NCBI RefSeq assembly: GCF_900699785.1
Contig: NZ_LR535679.1
Location: 434,001 to 498,000, forward strand
Direction of reading: 5' to 3'
DNA: 64,000 nt
From: Campylobacter showae
GTDB lineage: Bacteria > Campylobacterota > Campylobacteria > Campylobacterales > Campylobacteraceae
How positions within the stretch are numbered: the stretch's first letter is position 1; every line of letters starts with the position of its first letter. A model generated the notes under the pieces. That model saw only the letters and a list, made by a program, of their open reading frames with translations. It was not told the DNA's origin and ran no database searches. Position numbers and translations under genes: made by a program. Of the stretch, positions 1 through 8,123 are shown one piece after another.

Positions 1-883
1 ATTTAGCCGGAGACGCCGAAACCTTCGAGATATCAAACCACTGCGCGGCTTCTTCTATCGTAAAGATTTCAACCGGCGCCTTGTAACCAAGAGAAACGAT
101 GTAGTTTGCGATGGCTTCTGGCATAAAGCCTTGCGAGAGCAGCCATTTTACGCTACTTTCGTTCTCGCGTTTGCTCATTTTTTTACCCTCGACGTTTAGG
201 ATAATAGGCAGGTGGGCGTAGTTTATCTTTTGCGTATAGCCTAGTCCTTCGCGGATGAGGTCTTGCTTTGGCGTGTTGCTGACGTGATCCTCGCCGCGGA
301 TTACGAAGGTGACGCCCTCTAGCATATCATCGACCGCGCAGGCGAAGTTATAAGTCGGCGTAAAATCAGCCCGCATAATCACGAAGCTATCGACGTTTTC
401 AGGCTCAAAGCTGATCTCGCCCTTTATCGCGTCTTTAAATTTCATCGTGCCTAGCGGCTTTTTCATGCGCACGACGAAAGGTTTTTGGTTATTTAGCACT
501 TCATTGTCGCTTAGATGCTCGCACGTTCCGTCGTAGCGGTAAGCTTCGCCTCTAGCCTTGGCGGCTTCTTTTTTAGCTTCTAGCTCGCTTTCGGTGCAAA
601 AGCACGAAAACGCCTTTTTATCTATCAAAAGCTTTGCTGCAAATTCGCGGTGAAATTTCAAATTTTTACTTTGATAATAAAGCGTGTCCCATTTGATACC
701 GAAAAGCTCCAAAATTTCTAAAATTTCCTTGTCTTTTCCGGGGATATTGCGCTCCTTGTCGGTATCCTCGATGCGGATGATGAAGCCGCTTTTATCCTGA
801 AGCGAACAGACGTAGTTTAGGATCGCAACCCTTAAATTTCCCAGATGCATATCGCCTGTCGGCGACGGCGCAAAACGATACAT
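1..883 (-). CDS. gltX: Glutamyl-tRNA synthetase, 3' part outside the window
   Basis: Class I aminoacyl-tRNA synthetase that charges tRNA with glutamate. I translated the reverse strand: it opens with [10 protein letters not shown] followed by MHLGN (the HIGH signature, residues 12-16), and a KKMSKREN signature lies near residue 233. About 294 residues are visible; the anticodon-binding C terminus runs off the left edge. Campylobacters normally have two GltX paralogues, one of which mischarges or charges tRNA-Gln; which one this is cannot be decided from the visible part. The start ATG follows AAGGAAACAAAA. It is divergent from mscL. Confidence 0.93.
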   Translation of the reverse strand, partial: MYRFAPSPTGDMHLGNLRVAILNYVCSLQDKSGFIIRIEDTDKERNIPGKDKEILEILELFGIKWDTLYYQSKNLKFHREFAAKLLIDKKAFSCFCTESELEAKKEAAKARGEAYRYDGTCEHLSDNEVLNNQKPFVVRMKKPLGTMKFKDAIKGEISFEPENVDSFVIMRADFTPTYNFACAVDDMLEGVTFVIRGEDHVSNTPKQDLIREGLGYTQKINYAHLPIILNVEGKKMSKRENESSVKWLLSQGFMPEAIANYIVSLGYKAPVEIFTIEEAAQWFDISKVSASPAK

Positions 884-912
884 TTTTGTTTCCTTATTGA
901 TTTTTAGGGGCG

Positions 913-918
913 ATTATA
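913..918 (-). promoter_or_regulatory. -10 box of gltX
   Basis: Reading the minus strand, TGCTATAAT (an extended -10 element) lies 30 bases upstream of the gltX start. Campylobacter sigma-70 promoters typically show a good extended -10 and a weak -35, as here. Confidence 0.5.
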
Positions 919-970
919 GCATTTTAAGCATTTAACTTGGCTTTTTTATCTTTTGTGAAGCTAAAATAAA

Positions 971-976
971 TATAAT
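971..976 (+). promoter_or_regulatory. -10 box of mscL
   Basis: TATAAT lies 32 bases upstream of the mscL ATG in the divergent gltX-mscL gap. No convincing -35 is seen, which is normal for this genus. Confidence 0.5.
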
Positions 977-1008
977 TGATATCTAATTTTAAAATGCAAA
1001 GGAAAAAC

Positions 1009-1416
1009 ATGAGTTTCGTTAAGGAATTTAAAGAATTCGCGATGCGCGGTAACGTCATCGACATGGCCGTGGGCGTCGTGATCGGAGGGGCTTTCGGTAA
1101 GATCGTTAGCTCGCTAGTGGGCGACGTGATCATGCCGATAGTCGGCGTACTGACGGGCGGCGTAAATTTTACGGATTTAAAATTTACGCTAAAAGACGCG
1201 GTCGGTGATACGGCTGCCGTAACCGTAAACTACGGCTCGTTTATACAAACGATGGTCGATTTTACGATTATCGCGTTTTGTATTTTCTGCGTCGTTAAGG
1301 CTATAAATTCGCTCAAAAAACCAAAAGCGGAGGAGCCAAAAGCCCAGGAGCCTGCGCCGGTGCCTGAGGATATAGCGCTTCTAACCGAAATCAGAGATCT
1401 TTTAAAAAATAAATAA
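1009..1416 (+). CDS. mscL: Large-conductance mechanosensitive channel
   Basis: Homopentameric inner-membrane channel that opens under high membrane tension and releases solutes during hypo-osmotic shock. The 135-residue product begins [20 protein letters not shown], the family signature of the amphipathic N-terminal helix and pore-lining TM1; a second membrane helix is near residues 76-98, followed by a charged, Pro/Glu-rich cytoplasmic tail. I chose ATG 1009 (preceded by AAAGGAA) over an upstream in-frame ATG at 976 because family members start with this MSF sequence. The next gene begins 8 bases downstream, so both are probably co-transcribed. Confidence 0.95.
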   Translation: MSFVKEFKEFAMRGNVIDMAVGVVIGGAFGKIVSSLVGDVIMPIVGVLTGGVNFTDLKFTLKDAVGDTAAVTVNYGSFIQTMVDFTIIAFCIFCVVKAINSLKKPKAEEPKAQEPAPVPEDIALLTEIRDLLKNK

Positions 1417-1424
1417 GAACGCAA

Positions 1425-2063
1425 ATGCTAGAGCAAATCCCGTTTTTTCAGGAGCTAAACGAGGCTGAACTAAAAAGACTAGAAAATATCAGCATCCTAA
1501 AAAAATATAAAAAAGGCGAGTTTTTATTTATGGAGGGCGAGGAGTCAAAGTGGCTCCACCTCCTCATAAAAGGCTCTCTCAAGCTCTATAAAATCGGCCC
1601 TAAAGGCAAAGAGATTTTTATGCATCAGTTTAACGGGATTAGCTTCGTAGCCGAGCTTGCCAACTTTGAAAATATCAAATTTCCGGCGACGGCGATATTT
1701 TTAACCGGCGGCGAGGTACTAAAAATCGACTACGATAAATTTTACGCCGAGTTTTTATCAAACCCGCGCGTATCGCTACAAATAATCAAATCGCTCTCGC
1801 AAAAGCTAAAAATCGCAAGCGAGCTGATACACCAAGAACTTGTGCTAAACTCCGAGGCCAAGGTCGCGAGCTTTCTCGTTAACCACGCCGATCTTTTTAA
1901 CGAGCTAAAACACATCAAAATCGCTTCCATCCTCAACATCACTCCGGAAACGTTTTCAAGGATATTGGCGAAATTTAAAACCCAAAATTTGATTGAACTA
2001 GACGCAAATAATAAAATCGTAAATATCGCTACAAGCGAACTTTTGGAGATGTTTGAGGGATAA
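1425..2063 (+). CDS. Crp/Fnr-family transcriptional regulator
   Basis: 212-residue regulator with an N-terminal cyclic-nucleotide-binding-type beta-roll (about residues 10-115), a long dimerisation helix (about 115-145) and a C-terminal winged helix-turn-helix (recognition part around IASILNITPETFSRILAKFK). It lacks the cluster of N-terminal cysteines of FNR, so oxygen sensing through an iron-sulfur cluster is unlikely. The domain set resembles the Crp-like regulators of nitrosative or respiratory genes in epsilonproteobacteria (NssR-type), but I cannot assign the effector or regulon. It sits directly behind mscL. Confidence 0.85.
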   Translation: MLEQIPFFQELNEAELKRLENISILKKYKKGEFLFMEGEESKWLHLLIKGSLKLYKIGPKGKEIFMHQFNGISFVAELANFENIKFPATAIFLTGGEVLKIDYDKFYAEFLSNPRVSLQIIKSLSQKLKIASELIHQELVLNSEAKVASFLVNHADLFNELKHIKIASILNITPETFSRILAKFKTQNLIELDANNKIVNIATSELLEMFEG

Positions 2064-2130
2064 ATTCGGCTTGCCGATTTCATAAATTTAACTCAAATTT
2101 TACTTCGCAACCAATCCGCTAGAATTTTAG

Positions 2131-2146
2131 AAATTTGATCAAATTT
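2131..2146. repeat. 16-bp perfect palindrome built on AAATTTG
   Basis: AAATTTGATCAAATTT lies in the convergent gap between the Crp-family gene and mrdA. Next to it are GGC-rich inverted repeats (CGGC TT GCCG near 2069 and GGC-ATTTAA-CGCC near 2150) that could act as transcription stops for the two convergent genes. The palindrome resembles others in this window at 4539 and 18713. Confidence 0.6.
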
Positions 2147-2180
2147 GACGGCATTTAACGCCGAATTTAAACGCGGAATT

Positions 2181-4025
2181 TTAATTTTTCTTCTTTTGTG
2201 CAGCCTCGGTATCTGCTAGCGAGGTGATTTCGTATTTTTTATCGATATAGCCCATTTCTAGTAGCTTATTAAAGATTTTAGCCGTGAGAGGTCCGGCAGC
2301 CAGACCGCCGTGTCCGCCGTGCTCGATGATAACGGTAACGGCATAACGAGGCTCCTCGTATGGTCCGTAAGTCGTGACCCATGCGTGCGAGCGGCGTAGA
2401 TACTCCATATCCTCTTCTTTCATACGCTTTTTTTCAGCCTGTGAGATGCCCACGACCTGCGCGGTACCCGTTTTTGCCGCTAGCGTTATCTTTGCCTCTT
2501 TAAAATATTTATGCGCGGTGCCTTTTTTATGATTTACGACCTCATACATCGCCTTTTGGATGTACGGGAGTTGCTTTTTCTCAAACGGCGTAAGGATATC
2601 GTCCTCCGGCTCAAATTTAACCTCCTCGCCGTTTACGCTGCGTAAAAAATGCGGGACGATATTTTTCCCCGTAGCCAGGATGCCCGTATAGCGCACCACC
2701 TGCATCGGCGTCACGAGGAAGTTGCCCTGTCCGATCGAGGTGATTAGCGTCTCGCCCTGATACCACGGCTGAGCGTATTTTTGCATCTTCCACTCGCGTC
2801 CTGGCACGATACCGACAAATTCGTTAGGTAGATCCACTCCGCTTTTTTGCCCAAAACCCAACCGCTCTAAAACCGGGGTTATAGCGTCGATACCGACCTT
2901 TAAGCTGCCTTTATAAAAATAATCGTCGCAGCTCTCTCGGATGGCCGAGTTCATATCCATAAAACCGTGTCCATAGACGTTCCAGCAGCGGAAATTTCGT
3001 CCTCCAAGCTCAAATGAGCCAGAGCAAAAATACCCATCGGAGCGGCTCATCTTGCCGGTGTCTAAAAACGCCATCGCCACGCCCATTTTTATAACCGAGC
3101 CCGGCGGATAAAGGCCGTTTACGAGCTTGTTCGTAAAGGGATGATCGATACTTTTAACAAGCTCGTCCCATTTAGCCTGCGATAACCCCGTAACAAACGG
3201 ATTTAGATCATACTCGGGGAAGCTGCCAGCAGCCAGTATCGAGCCGTCTTTCACGTCCATAACGATGATGACGCCCGCGTTATCGCCGAAAATTTCCTCG
3301 ATGTATTTTTGCATCTCAAGGTCGATCGTAAGCGATATATCCGAGCTTTGCGGGTAGCTCACGGATATCTCCTCGACCTCCTGATTTAGCGCGTTTACTT
3401 TTACCTTTCGCACGCCCTCTTGCCCCTGCAAGACGGAGTTATAAAAGCGCTCCGTGCCGCTTCTACCCGTGTGATTGGTTAGCTTTGCGACAGGGTCGGA
3501 CTCGACGTCTTGCTGGTTTGCGCGGCCGACGTAGCCGATGATGTGCGAGGCTAAATTTGCATAAGGATAGTGGCGCTTGGATGCCGGTTTAACCTCTAAA
3601 TTTTCTCGCAGAGAAAGCTCGGCTATACGCGGTATCATCTTGTCATAATCCATAAAATCGATAATCTGAATAAAATCTTGATTATAAGGCGAGTCGGCCT
3701 TGACGTATTCGCGCTTTAGTTTCGTGACGTTTAAGTCCTCAAACAAATTTTGTAAATTTGCAAGCTCGGCGTCTAAAATCTCCGCCCTCTTGCCGCTTAG
3801 ATGCGGCTTTAACGCGACGGAAAAACCGAGGCGATTTACTGCCATCGGACGGCCTTTGGCGTCCAAAATCAGTCCTCTAACGGGAGCTAGATACTGCGTT
3901 TTTACCGCATTTTGCTCGGCGATCTCTTCGTAAAAGTCGTTTGATTTGACGCTAAGATAATAAACGCGCACCAGCAAAAGCACCCAGACGCTAAATATGA
4001 TGCCAAACACTATACGCATCCTCAT
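2181..4025 (-). CDS. mrdA: Penicillin-binding protein 2 (peptidoglycan D,D-transpeptidase)
   Basis: Class B PBP that crosslinks lateral-wall peptidoglycan with RodA during elongation. The 614-residue product has one N-terminal membrane anchor (residues 5-24), a dimerisation domain, and a transpeptidase domain with SVIK at 310-313 (catalytic Ser310), SCD at 365-367 (the SxD variant common in PBP2) and KTG at 518-520. Its ATG overlaps the stop of the upstream membrane-protein gene (4-base overlap). The order mrdA, membrane protein, engB, lptA matches C. jejuni Cj0652-Cj0649. The partner rodA lies at 34.3 kb in this window. Confidence 0.95.
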   Translation of the reverse strand: MRMRIVFGIIFSVWVLLLVRVYYLSVKSNDFYEEIAEQNAVKTQYLAPVRGLILDAKGRPMAVNRLGFSVALKPHLSGKRAEILDAELANLQNLFEDLNVTKLKREYVKADSPYNQDFIQIIDFMDYDKMIPRIAELSLRENLEVKPASKRHYPYANLASHIIGYVGRANQQDVESDPVAKLTNHTGRSGTERFYNSVLQGQEGVRKVKVNALNQEVEEISVSYPQSSDISLTIDLEMQKYIEEIFGDNAGVIIVMDVKDGSILAAGSFPEYDLNPFVTGLSQAKWDELVKSIDHPFTNKLVNGLYPPGSVIKMGVAMAFLDTGKMSRSDGYFCSGSFELGGRNFRCWNVYGHGFMDMNSAIRESCDDYFYKGSLKVGIDAITPVLERLGFGQKSGVDLPNEFVGIVPGREWKMQKYAQPWYQGETLITSIGQGNFLVTPMQVVRYTGILATGKNIVPHFLRSVNGEEVKFEPEDDILTPFEKKQLPYIQKAMYEVVNHKKGTAHKYFKEAKITLAAKTGTAQVVGISQAEKKRMKEEDMEYLRRSHAWVTTYGPYEEPRYAVTVIIEHGGHGGLAAGPLTAKIFNKLLEMGYIDKKYEITSLADTEAAQKKKN

Positions 4026-4525
4026 AAGCGCCCCTTAAACAAAACTACCGCTAAAACGGACTCTACGCCGACGTAGATCAGGTACTCGTAGTCAAATTTT
4101 AGCATCGGCAAATTTGCCGCGTAAGAGATAAAAGAGCTGGTGGCACAAGTCCAAACATAACCGCTAGCGACGAATCCGACAGTCAAAAGCTCTCTTGATT
4201 TTAGCGTAACGATGAGCCAATCAGACATCAAATAATAAAAAAGCATAAACGCAATCACCGCCGAAAACAGAGCAAATCCGTGCGCCTGCTCGGCAAAAGT
4301 GAGGTAAAATAGACAAAAATACCACTCCTTGCCAAACTCCTTGAGCGTCTTTTGTTTTTGCAAGGTTAGCATGATCATGTAAGTAAAAAATATCCCTATA
4401 AGAGGCGGCAGATGCGTAAATACGGTCGTTATGCTCTGATAAAACACAAGAAAAGCAACCCAAGCAAGCTGCTTTAAAAACCGCTTCTCCGCGCCAAGTC
4501 TTCGCATCGCCGCACTCGTTCGCAT
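4022..4525 (-). CDS. Integral membrane protein next to PBP2 (Cj0651-like, MreD position)
   Basis: 167-residue hydrophobic protein with about five predicted membrane helices and no soluble domain. It occupies the place just upstream of mrdA where many bacteria have mreD, and is the positional equivalent of Cj0651. It may serve as the MreD-like part of the elongation machinery, but this is inferred from position and topology only; I see no diagnostic motif. The start is uncertain: ATG 4525 is used here, and a second in-frame ATG six codons later is possible. Confidence 0.75.
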   Translation of the reverse strand: MRTSAAMRRLGAEKRFLKQLAWVAFLVFYQSITTVFTHLPPLIGIFFTYMIMLTLQKQKTLKEFGKEWYFCLFYLTFAEQAHGFALFSAVIAFMLFYYLMSDWLIVTLKSRELLTVGFVASGYVWTCATSSFISYAANLPMLKFDYEYLIYVGVESVLAVVLFKGRL

Positions 4526-4538
4526 CGTTATAGGTTTT

Positions 4539-4562
4539 TAGCTAAATTTGCAAATTTAGCTA
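4539..4562. repeat. 24-bp perfect palindrome
   Basis: Two 12-base arms, TAGCTAAATTTG and CAAATTTAGCTA, meet with no spacer in the 88-bp gap between engB and the membrane-protein gene. It has no following T-run on either strand, so it is not an ordinary intrinsic terminator. It could be an operator, an RNA hairpin at an operon junction or a genome-wide repeat. Confidence 0.75.
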
Positions 4563-4613
4563 GGAAATTTGATGGTAAAAATGCCAAAATTTGCCTGCGG
4601 CTTTTTGATTTCA

Positions 4614-5237
4614 TTACAGCCCCAGCGCGTTTAGATATATAAGCCCATTTGCCTTTTCTACGCCCGTTTTTTTAAGCGCCGAAACGAAATGCGCGCCCGG
4701 ATAGACTTTTAAAACCGCACTTTTTTGGCTTTGATTTAGCTTGTCTGATTTTGTGAGAAAATTTAAAATTTTTTGATCGGGGCGCAGGAAGCTTTGCAGA
4801 TAATCATTCACGTCCCTATCGATTTGCATATCAAACTGGCGCGAGTCGATGAGATGCACGAAAAGCTTGATGTTGGCTCTAAATTTTAAATATTCGTCAA
4901 GGTTTTTTTTCCACTGCGCGTGCATGCTTTTAGCCACTTTGGCGTATCCAAAGCCCGGCAGATCGACGAAGGTCAAATTTGCCCTCTCCTCGCTTAGTTC
5001 GCCTTGCTCGTTTTTGATACCGCGCGCATACTCGACCTCGAAAAAATTTATGAGGCGCGTTTTGCCCGGCGTCGAGCTGCTTTTGGCTAGGCCTTTTTGA
5101 TTAACCAGGGCGTTTATGAGGCTGCTTTTACCGACGTTTGAGCGCCCCAAAAACGCTACTTCGCTAGAATTTGCAGGCGGAGCCAGCGAGATGTCGGGCG
5201 CTGAAACGAGAAATTTTGCGTTTAAAACGCGGATCAC
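4614..5237 (-). CDS. engB: Ribosome biogenesis GTPase YsxC/EngB
   Basis: TRAFAC-class GTPase needed for assembly of the large ribosomal subunit. The G motifs are clear: GRSNVGKSS (residues 31-39, P-loop), STPGKTR (switch I region, 55-61), DLPGFG (92-97) and TKSD (162-165). The 207-residue length is typical. The start overlaps the end of lptA by 4 bases, so it is translated from the same message as the LPS-transport genes. Confidence 0.94.
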   Translation of the reverse strand: MIRVLNAKFLVSAPDISLAPPANSSEVAFLGRSNVGKSSLINALVNQKGLAKSSSTPGKTRLINFFEVEYARGIKNEQGELSEERANLTFVDLPGFGYAKVAKSMHAQWKKNLDEYLKFRANIKLFVHLIDSRQFDMQIDRDVNDYLQSFLRPDQKILNFLTKSDKLNQSQKSAVLKVYPGAHFVSALKKTGVEKANGLIYLNALGL

Positions 5238-5707
5238 TTTTTGTCCTCGACCTGGAATATAAATTTAACCGGCTCTTTTTTGCCGCTGTTTACGTTATAC
5301 GTTCCGCTGTTTTGATTGACGGTGATCTTTTCGCCGTAGACTTTTTTATCGGTTTCTATCTCGTGTAAAAATCCGTTGCCGTTTATCGTATATAAATTCG
5401 GCGCAGGCTCGTAAATAAGCTCGCTACCGCTACCGTCGTATGTTTTATTTTTGATAAATACTCTAAATTTGGCGTTGCCCGAGGCTACGTATTTGGTTGG
5501 ATTTTTCTTGGAATCAAAATAAATAATAACCTTGTCCGCCGTCAATACGTCTTTACCTTTGGTGATTTTTACTTTGCCGCTAAATTCGCCCATAAATTTA
5601 CTCTCGTCGGCAAAAAAATTATCGGCATTAACCTCTACCTGCTCGGCAAATAACGGCAGAAAGCAAAATACCAGCAGAGTTCCTATCGCCTTTCTTGCTC
5701 TATCCAT
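5234..5707 (-). CDS. lptA: Lipopolysaccharide transport periplasmic protein LptA
   Basis: Periplasmic bridge protein that carries lipo-oligosaccharide from the inner-membrane Lpt complex to LptD. 157 residues: an N-terminal signal peptide (hydrophobic stretch at about 9-21, likely cut near FAEQ), then one OstA/LptA beta-jellyroll domain with repeated strands (ADNFFADESK, GEFSGKVKI, GSELIYEP). It corresponds to Cj0649. Its start lies 25 bases inside lptC, so the two are translationally linked. Confidence 0.85.
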   Translation of the reverse strand: MDRARKAIGTLLVFCFLPLFAEQVEVNADNFFADESKFMGEFSGKVKITKGKDVLTADKVIIYFDSKKNPTKYVASGNAKFRVFIKNKTYDGSGSELIYEPAPNLYTINGNGFLHEIETDKKVYGEKITVNQNSGTYNVNSGKKEPVKFIFQVEDKK

Positions 5708-6207
5708 CCTTGAAATCCTTTTATTTTAGTTGTTTTTAAATTCAAATCATAAATTAAACTATTGCCGGTAATTTTATCCCCGTTTTGAGTCATAACGAAC
5801 GGGGTATTACTGATGGCTATTTTTTTCTTTATATCATAAGTGGCTTCATTAGACACAAATTTAAGGTTTTCGTTGTTTATATATCTAACATTATTTTTAA
5901 ATTTTAATAAATCTTCTTGATAAATCGCCTCATCCGAACTGATATTGTGCTCCTTGTCGCCCATTATCGCCACGCCTTTAAATTTTAAACACTCGTCTCT
6001 ATCTTTATATCTATTGCACGTATCGGCTTCATATCTGGCGTTTACTGCAGTGGCGTTCATCTCGTAGTCCGTGACCACGCTCATCTGCATGCTCGCGCTC
6101 ACCTCGCCGCCGCTTAAAAGATCGCTATAGTAAGGCTCCTCAATCGCCAAATAAACCATCGCCACGCTAAAAACGCTAACGACTAGGTAAAAAATCCTTA
6201 TAACCAA
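5683..6207 (-). CDS. lptC: LptC-family LPS export protein
   Basis: 174-residue bitopic protein with an N-terminal membrane helix (about 3-23) and a periplasmic OstA-like beta domain (for example SSDEAIYQEDLLKFKNNVRY). LptC anchors LptA to the LptBFG transporter. Identification rests on domain type and its place between kdsC and lptA, the same order as in C. jejuni. It overlaps kdsC by 10 bases and lptA by 25. Confidence 0.82.
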   Translation of the reverse strand: MVIRIFYLVVSVFSVAMVYLAIEEPYYSDLLSGGEVSASMQMSVVTDYEMNATAVNARYEADTCNRYKDRDECLKFKGVAIMGDKEHNISSDEAIYQEDLLKFKNNVRYINNENLKFVSNEATYDIKKKIAISNTPFVMTQNGDKITGNSLIYDLNLKTTKIKGFQGWIEQERR

Positions 6208-6686
6208 CGTTTAGCCCACTCTTGCATTAGGCCCTCGCTACGGATAAGTATCTCTATCATCTCGCGCACCGCGCCGTTGCCGCCTTTGTAGTTTAGTTTC
6301 GTTCTTACTTCAAGCTCTTTGATTGCGTTTTTTGGCTTAAAGCTCCATCCGACGCTTTTTAGCAGCTTGTAGTCGTTATAATCATCGCCTATAGCTGCAG
6401 CGCTTTCAAACTCCAGCCCTTCAAATTCTAGTATCTGTTTTGCGACTTCAAGCTTATCGCTAACGCCTTGATAGACGTGCGTTATCTTTAAATCCTGCGC
6501 CCTTTTTTCGACGATAGGCGAGCTTCTGCCCGTGATGATCGCGACTTTTTTCCCGAGCTTTAGCCAGCTCTCGATAGCATATCCGTCCTTGACGTCAAAA
6601 AATTTAAGCTCGTCGCCGTTTGGGCTATAGACGATCTTGCCGTCGGTTAGGCAACCATCGACGTCTAAAAATATAATCTCTATCAT
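6198..6686 (-). CDS. kdsC: 3-deoxy-D-manno-octulosonate 8-phosphate phosphatase
   Basis: HAD-superfamily phosphatase that releases Kdo for the LOS inner core. The DVDG motif (Asp8 nucleophile, Asp10 acid/base) opens the protein; ITGRSSPIVEKR supplies the KdsC-type signature; GDDYND near residue 120 is the Mg-binding motif III. 162 residues, capless C1-type as in the family. Overlaps hisB by 4 bases and lptC by 10. Confidence 0.93.
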   Translation of the reverse strand: MIEIIFLDVDGCLTDGKIVYSPNGDELKFFDVKDGYAIESWLKLGKKVAIITGRSSPIVEKRAQDLKITHVYQGVSDKLEVAKQILEFEGLEFESAAAIGDDYNDYKLLKSVGWSFKPKNAIKELEVRTKLNYKGGNGAVREMIEILIRSEGLMQEWAKRWL

Positions 6687-7246
6687 AGCACGCCTTTCGT
6701 GCTAGGTACGCCGACTCTGGAGTTTTTGGCCAGAGCCCTTCTTAGCGCGACGGCGCAGGCCTTAAAGCTAGCCTCCAAAATATGATGAGAGTTTCGTCCG
6801 CGGATTTTAGAGATATGCAGCGTAATCGCGGCATTAAAAGCCAGAGCCTGGAAAAATTCGTTTGTCAGCTCTACGTCAAATTCGCCGACTTTGCCCTCGT
6901 TTATACTTTCATATACCAAAAACGGGCGATTTGAGAGGTCAAGGGCACAGTTTACCGCTGCCTCATCCATAACCACCGTTGCTTCGCCAAATCTCTCGAC
7001 TCCGCTAAGCGGATAAATTTTCTCGCGCAAAGCCTGCCCGATGACGATACCCACATCCTCTACGCTATGATGAAAATCCACGTGCAAATCGCCCCTGCAG
7101 ACAAGCTTCATATCAAAAAGAGCGTGCTTGCAAAAAGCCTCGAGCATATGATCGAAAAATCCTATGCCTGTGTTTATCTCGGCTTTACCGCTACCGTAAA
7201 TTTCAAGCTCTAGGCTAATATCCGTCTCTTTTGTCTTTCTTTGCAT
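6683..7246 (-). CDS. hisB: Imidazoleglycerol-phosphate dehydratase
   Basis: Sixth step of histidine synthesis, converting imidazole glycerol phosphate to imidazole acetol phosphate. 187 residues with the family His/Glu metal ligands in GIGFFDHMLEAFCKHA, DLHVDFHHSVEDVGI and ISKIRGRNSHHILEASFK. It is the monofunctional form, without the histidinol-phosphatase domain seen in E. coli. It sits inside an envelope-gene operon, away from other his genes, overlapping kdsC by 4 bases and following rlpA directly. Confidence 0.95.
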   Translation of the reverse strand: MQRKTKETDISLELEIYGSGKAEINTGIGFFDHMLEAFCKHALFDMKLVCRGDLHVDFHHSVEDVGIVIGQALREKIYPLSGVERFGEATVVMDEAAVNCALDLSNRPFLVYESINEGKVGEFDVELTNEFFQALAFNAAITLHISKIRGRNSHHILEASFKACAVALRRALAKNSRVGVPSTKGVL

Positions 7247-7247
7247 T

Positions 7248-8123
7248 TTATTCCCTCACGAAAAATGCGCCAGAGATGTGCCCTGCGCTTATGAAGTCTT
7301 TTGCTTCCTCTTCGCTTCTAAAGCCGCTTATAAATACTCTGTAAATTTTACCGCCGTCAAGCTCGTAGGACTTTATAACGGTATCATAAGCGCCATTGCC
7401 GTATTGCCCCGCATGCTGCTGCTTAAAGGCATTTGCGCCGCTTAAATTTTTAAATGCACCGATTTGCACCATGAAAATACCGCCAACAAAAGTTTGTTGT
7501 TGCTGTTGTTGCGGCTGCGACTTAGTCTGAGCGCTCGGTTTTTGCGAGCTAGGTTGTTTTGAGCTAGGCTGCGACGATGCTACGACCGCTGCTCCGCCGA
7601 CATTGCCGTTAAAGCCGACGACCTCTAGTAAAACCGGAGCCGTACCGGCGTTAAACACGTCAAGTTTCACCGCACCCGTTTTTGACAGGTCTATCACGCG
7701 CCCTGCAACGAAAGGTCCGCGGTCGTTGATACGTACGATGATATTTTTACCGTTTTTTATATTCGTCACGCGCACCATCGTGTTCATCGGCAGAGTCTTG
7801 TGCGCCGCCGTCATAGCGTGCATATCATAGGTCTCGCCGTTTGACGTCTTTTTACCGTGAAAATCCGGACCGTACCAGCTGGCTATACCGCTAGCTCTAT
7901 CGCCGACTTTTACGACGGTTGGATAGTAGGTTTTACCGTTTATGGTGTATGGGCGCATGGTTGCTTCATGCATGCCCTTTGAGCTATTTATCTTGCCGCT
8001 TTTTTTTGAGCCGCCGCTACCGGTTATCCCGCCAAACGGCGAAGTCAAGAACGAACAGCCGCTCATAAAAAATACGAAAAATAGACTAAAAAATATAAAT
8101 TTAGCCCTACTCGGTTGCGGCAA
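7248..8123 (-). CDS. rlpA: Septal ring lytic transglycosylase RlpA (lipoprotein)
   Basis: Outer-membrane lipoprotein; RlpA enzymes cleave denuded glycan strands at the septum. A type II signal peptide ends in MSGC (Cys23 lipidated). A double-psi beta-barrel follows (about 75-165, with GIASWYGPDFHGKKTSNGE and RINDRGPFV, containing the catalytic Asp region), then a Gln/Ser/Pro-rich linker with a poly-Gln tract (about 185-212) and a C-terminal SPOR domain (about 215-291) that binds denuded septal peptidoglycan. Overlaps the upstream lytic transglycosylase gene by 17 bases; corresponds to Cj0646. Confidence 0.92.
   Translation of the reverse strand: MPQPSRAKFIFFSLFFVFFMSGCSFLTSPFGGITGSGGSKKSGKINSSKGMHEATMRPYTINGKTYYPTVVKVGDRASGIASWYGPDFHGKKTSNGETYDMHAMTAAHKTLPMNTMVRVTNIKNGKNIIVRINDRGPFVAGRVIDLSKTGAVKLDVFNAGTAPVLLEVVGFNGNVGGAAVVASSQPSSKQPSSQKPSAQTKSQPQQQQQQTFVGGIFMVQIGAFKNLSGANAFKQQHAGQYGNGAYDTVIKSYELDGGKIYRVFISGFRSEEEAKDFISAGHISGAFFVRE

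Noticed and set aside
976..1008. Upstream start for mscL (11 extra residues)
   Set aside because: It lies on the -10 box and lacks a ribosome binding site; family members begin at MSFVKEF.
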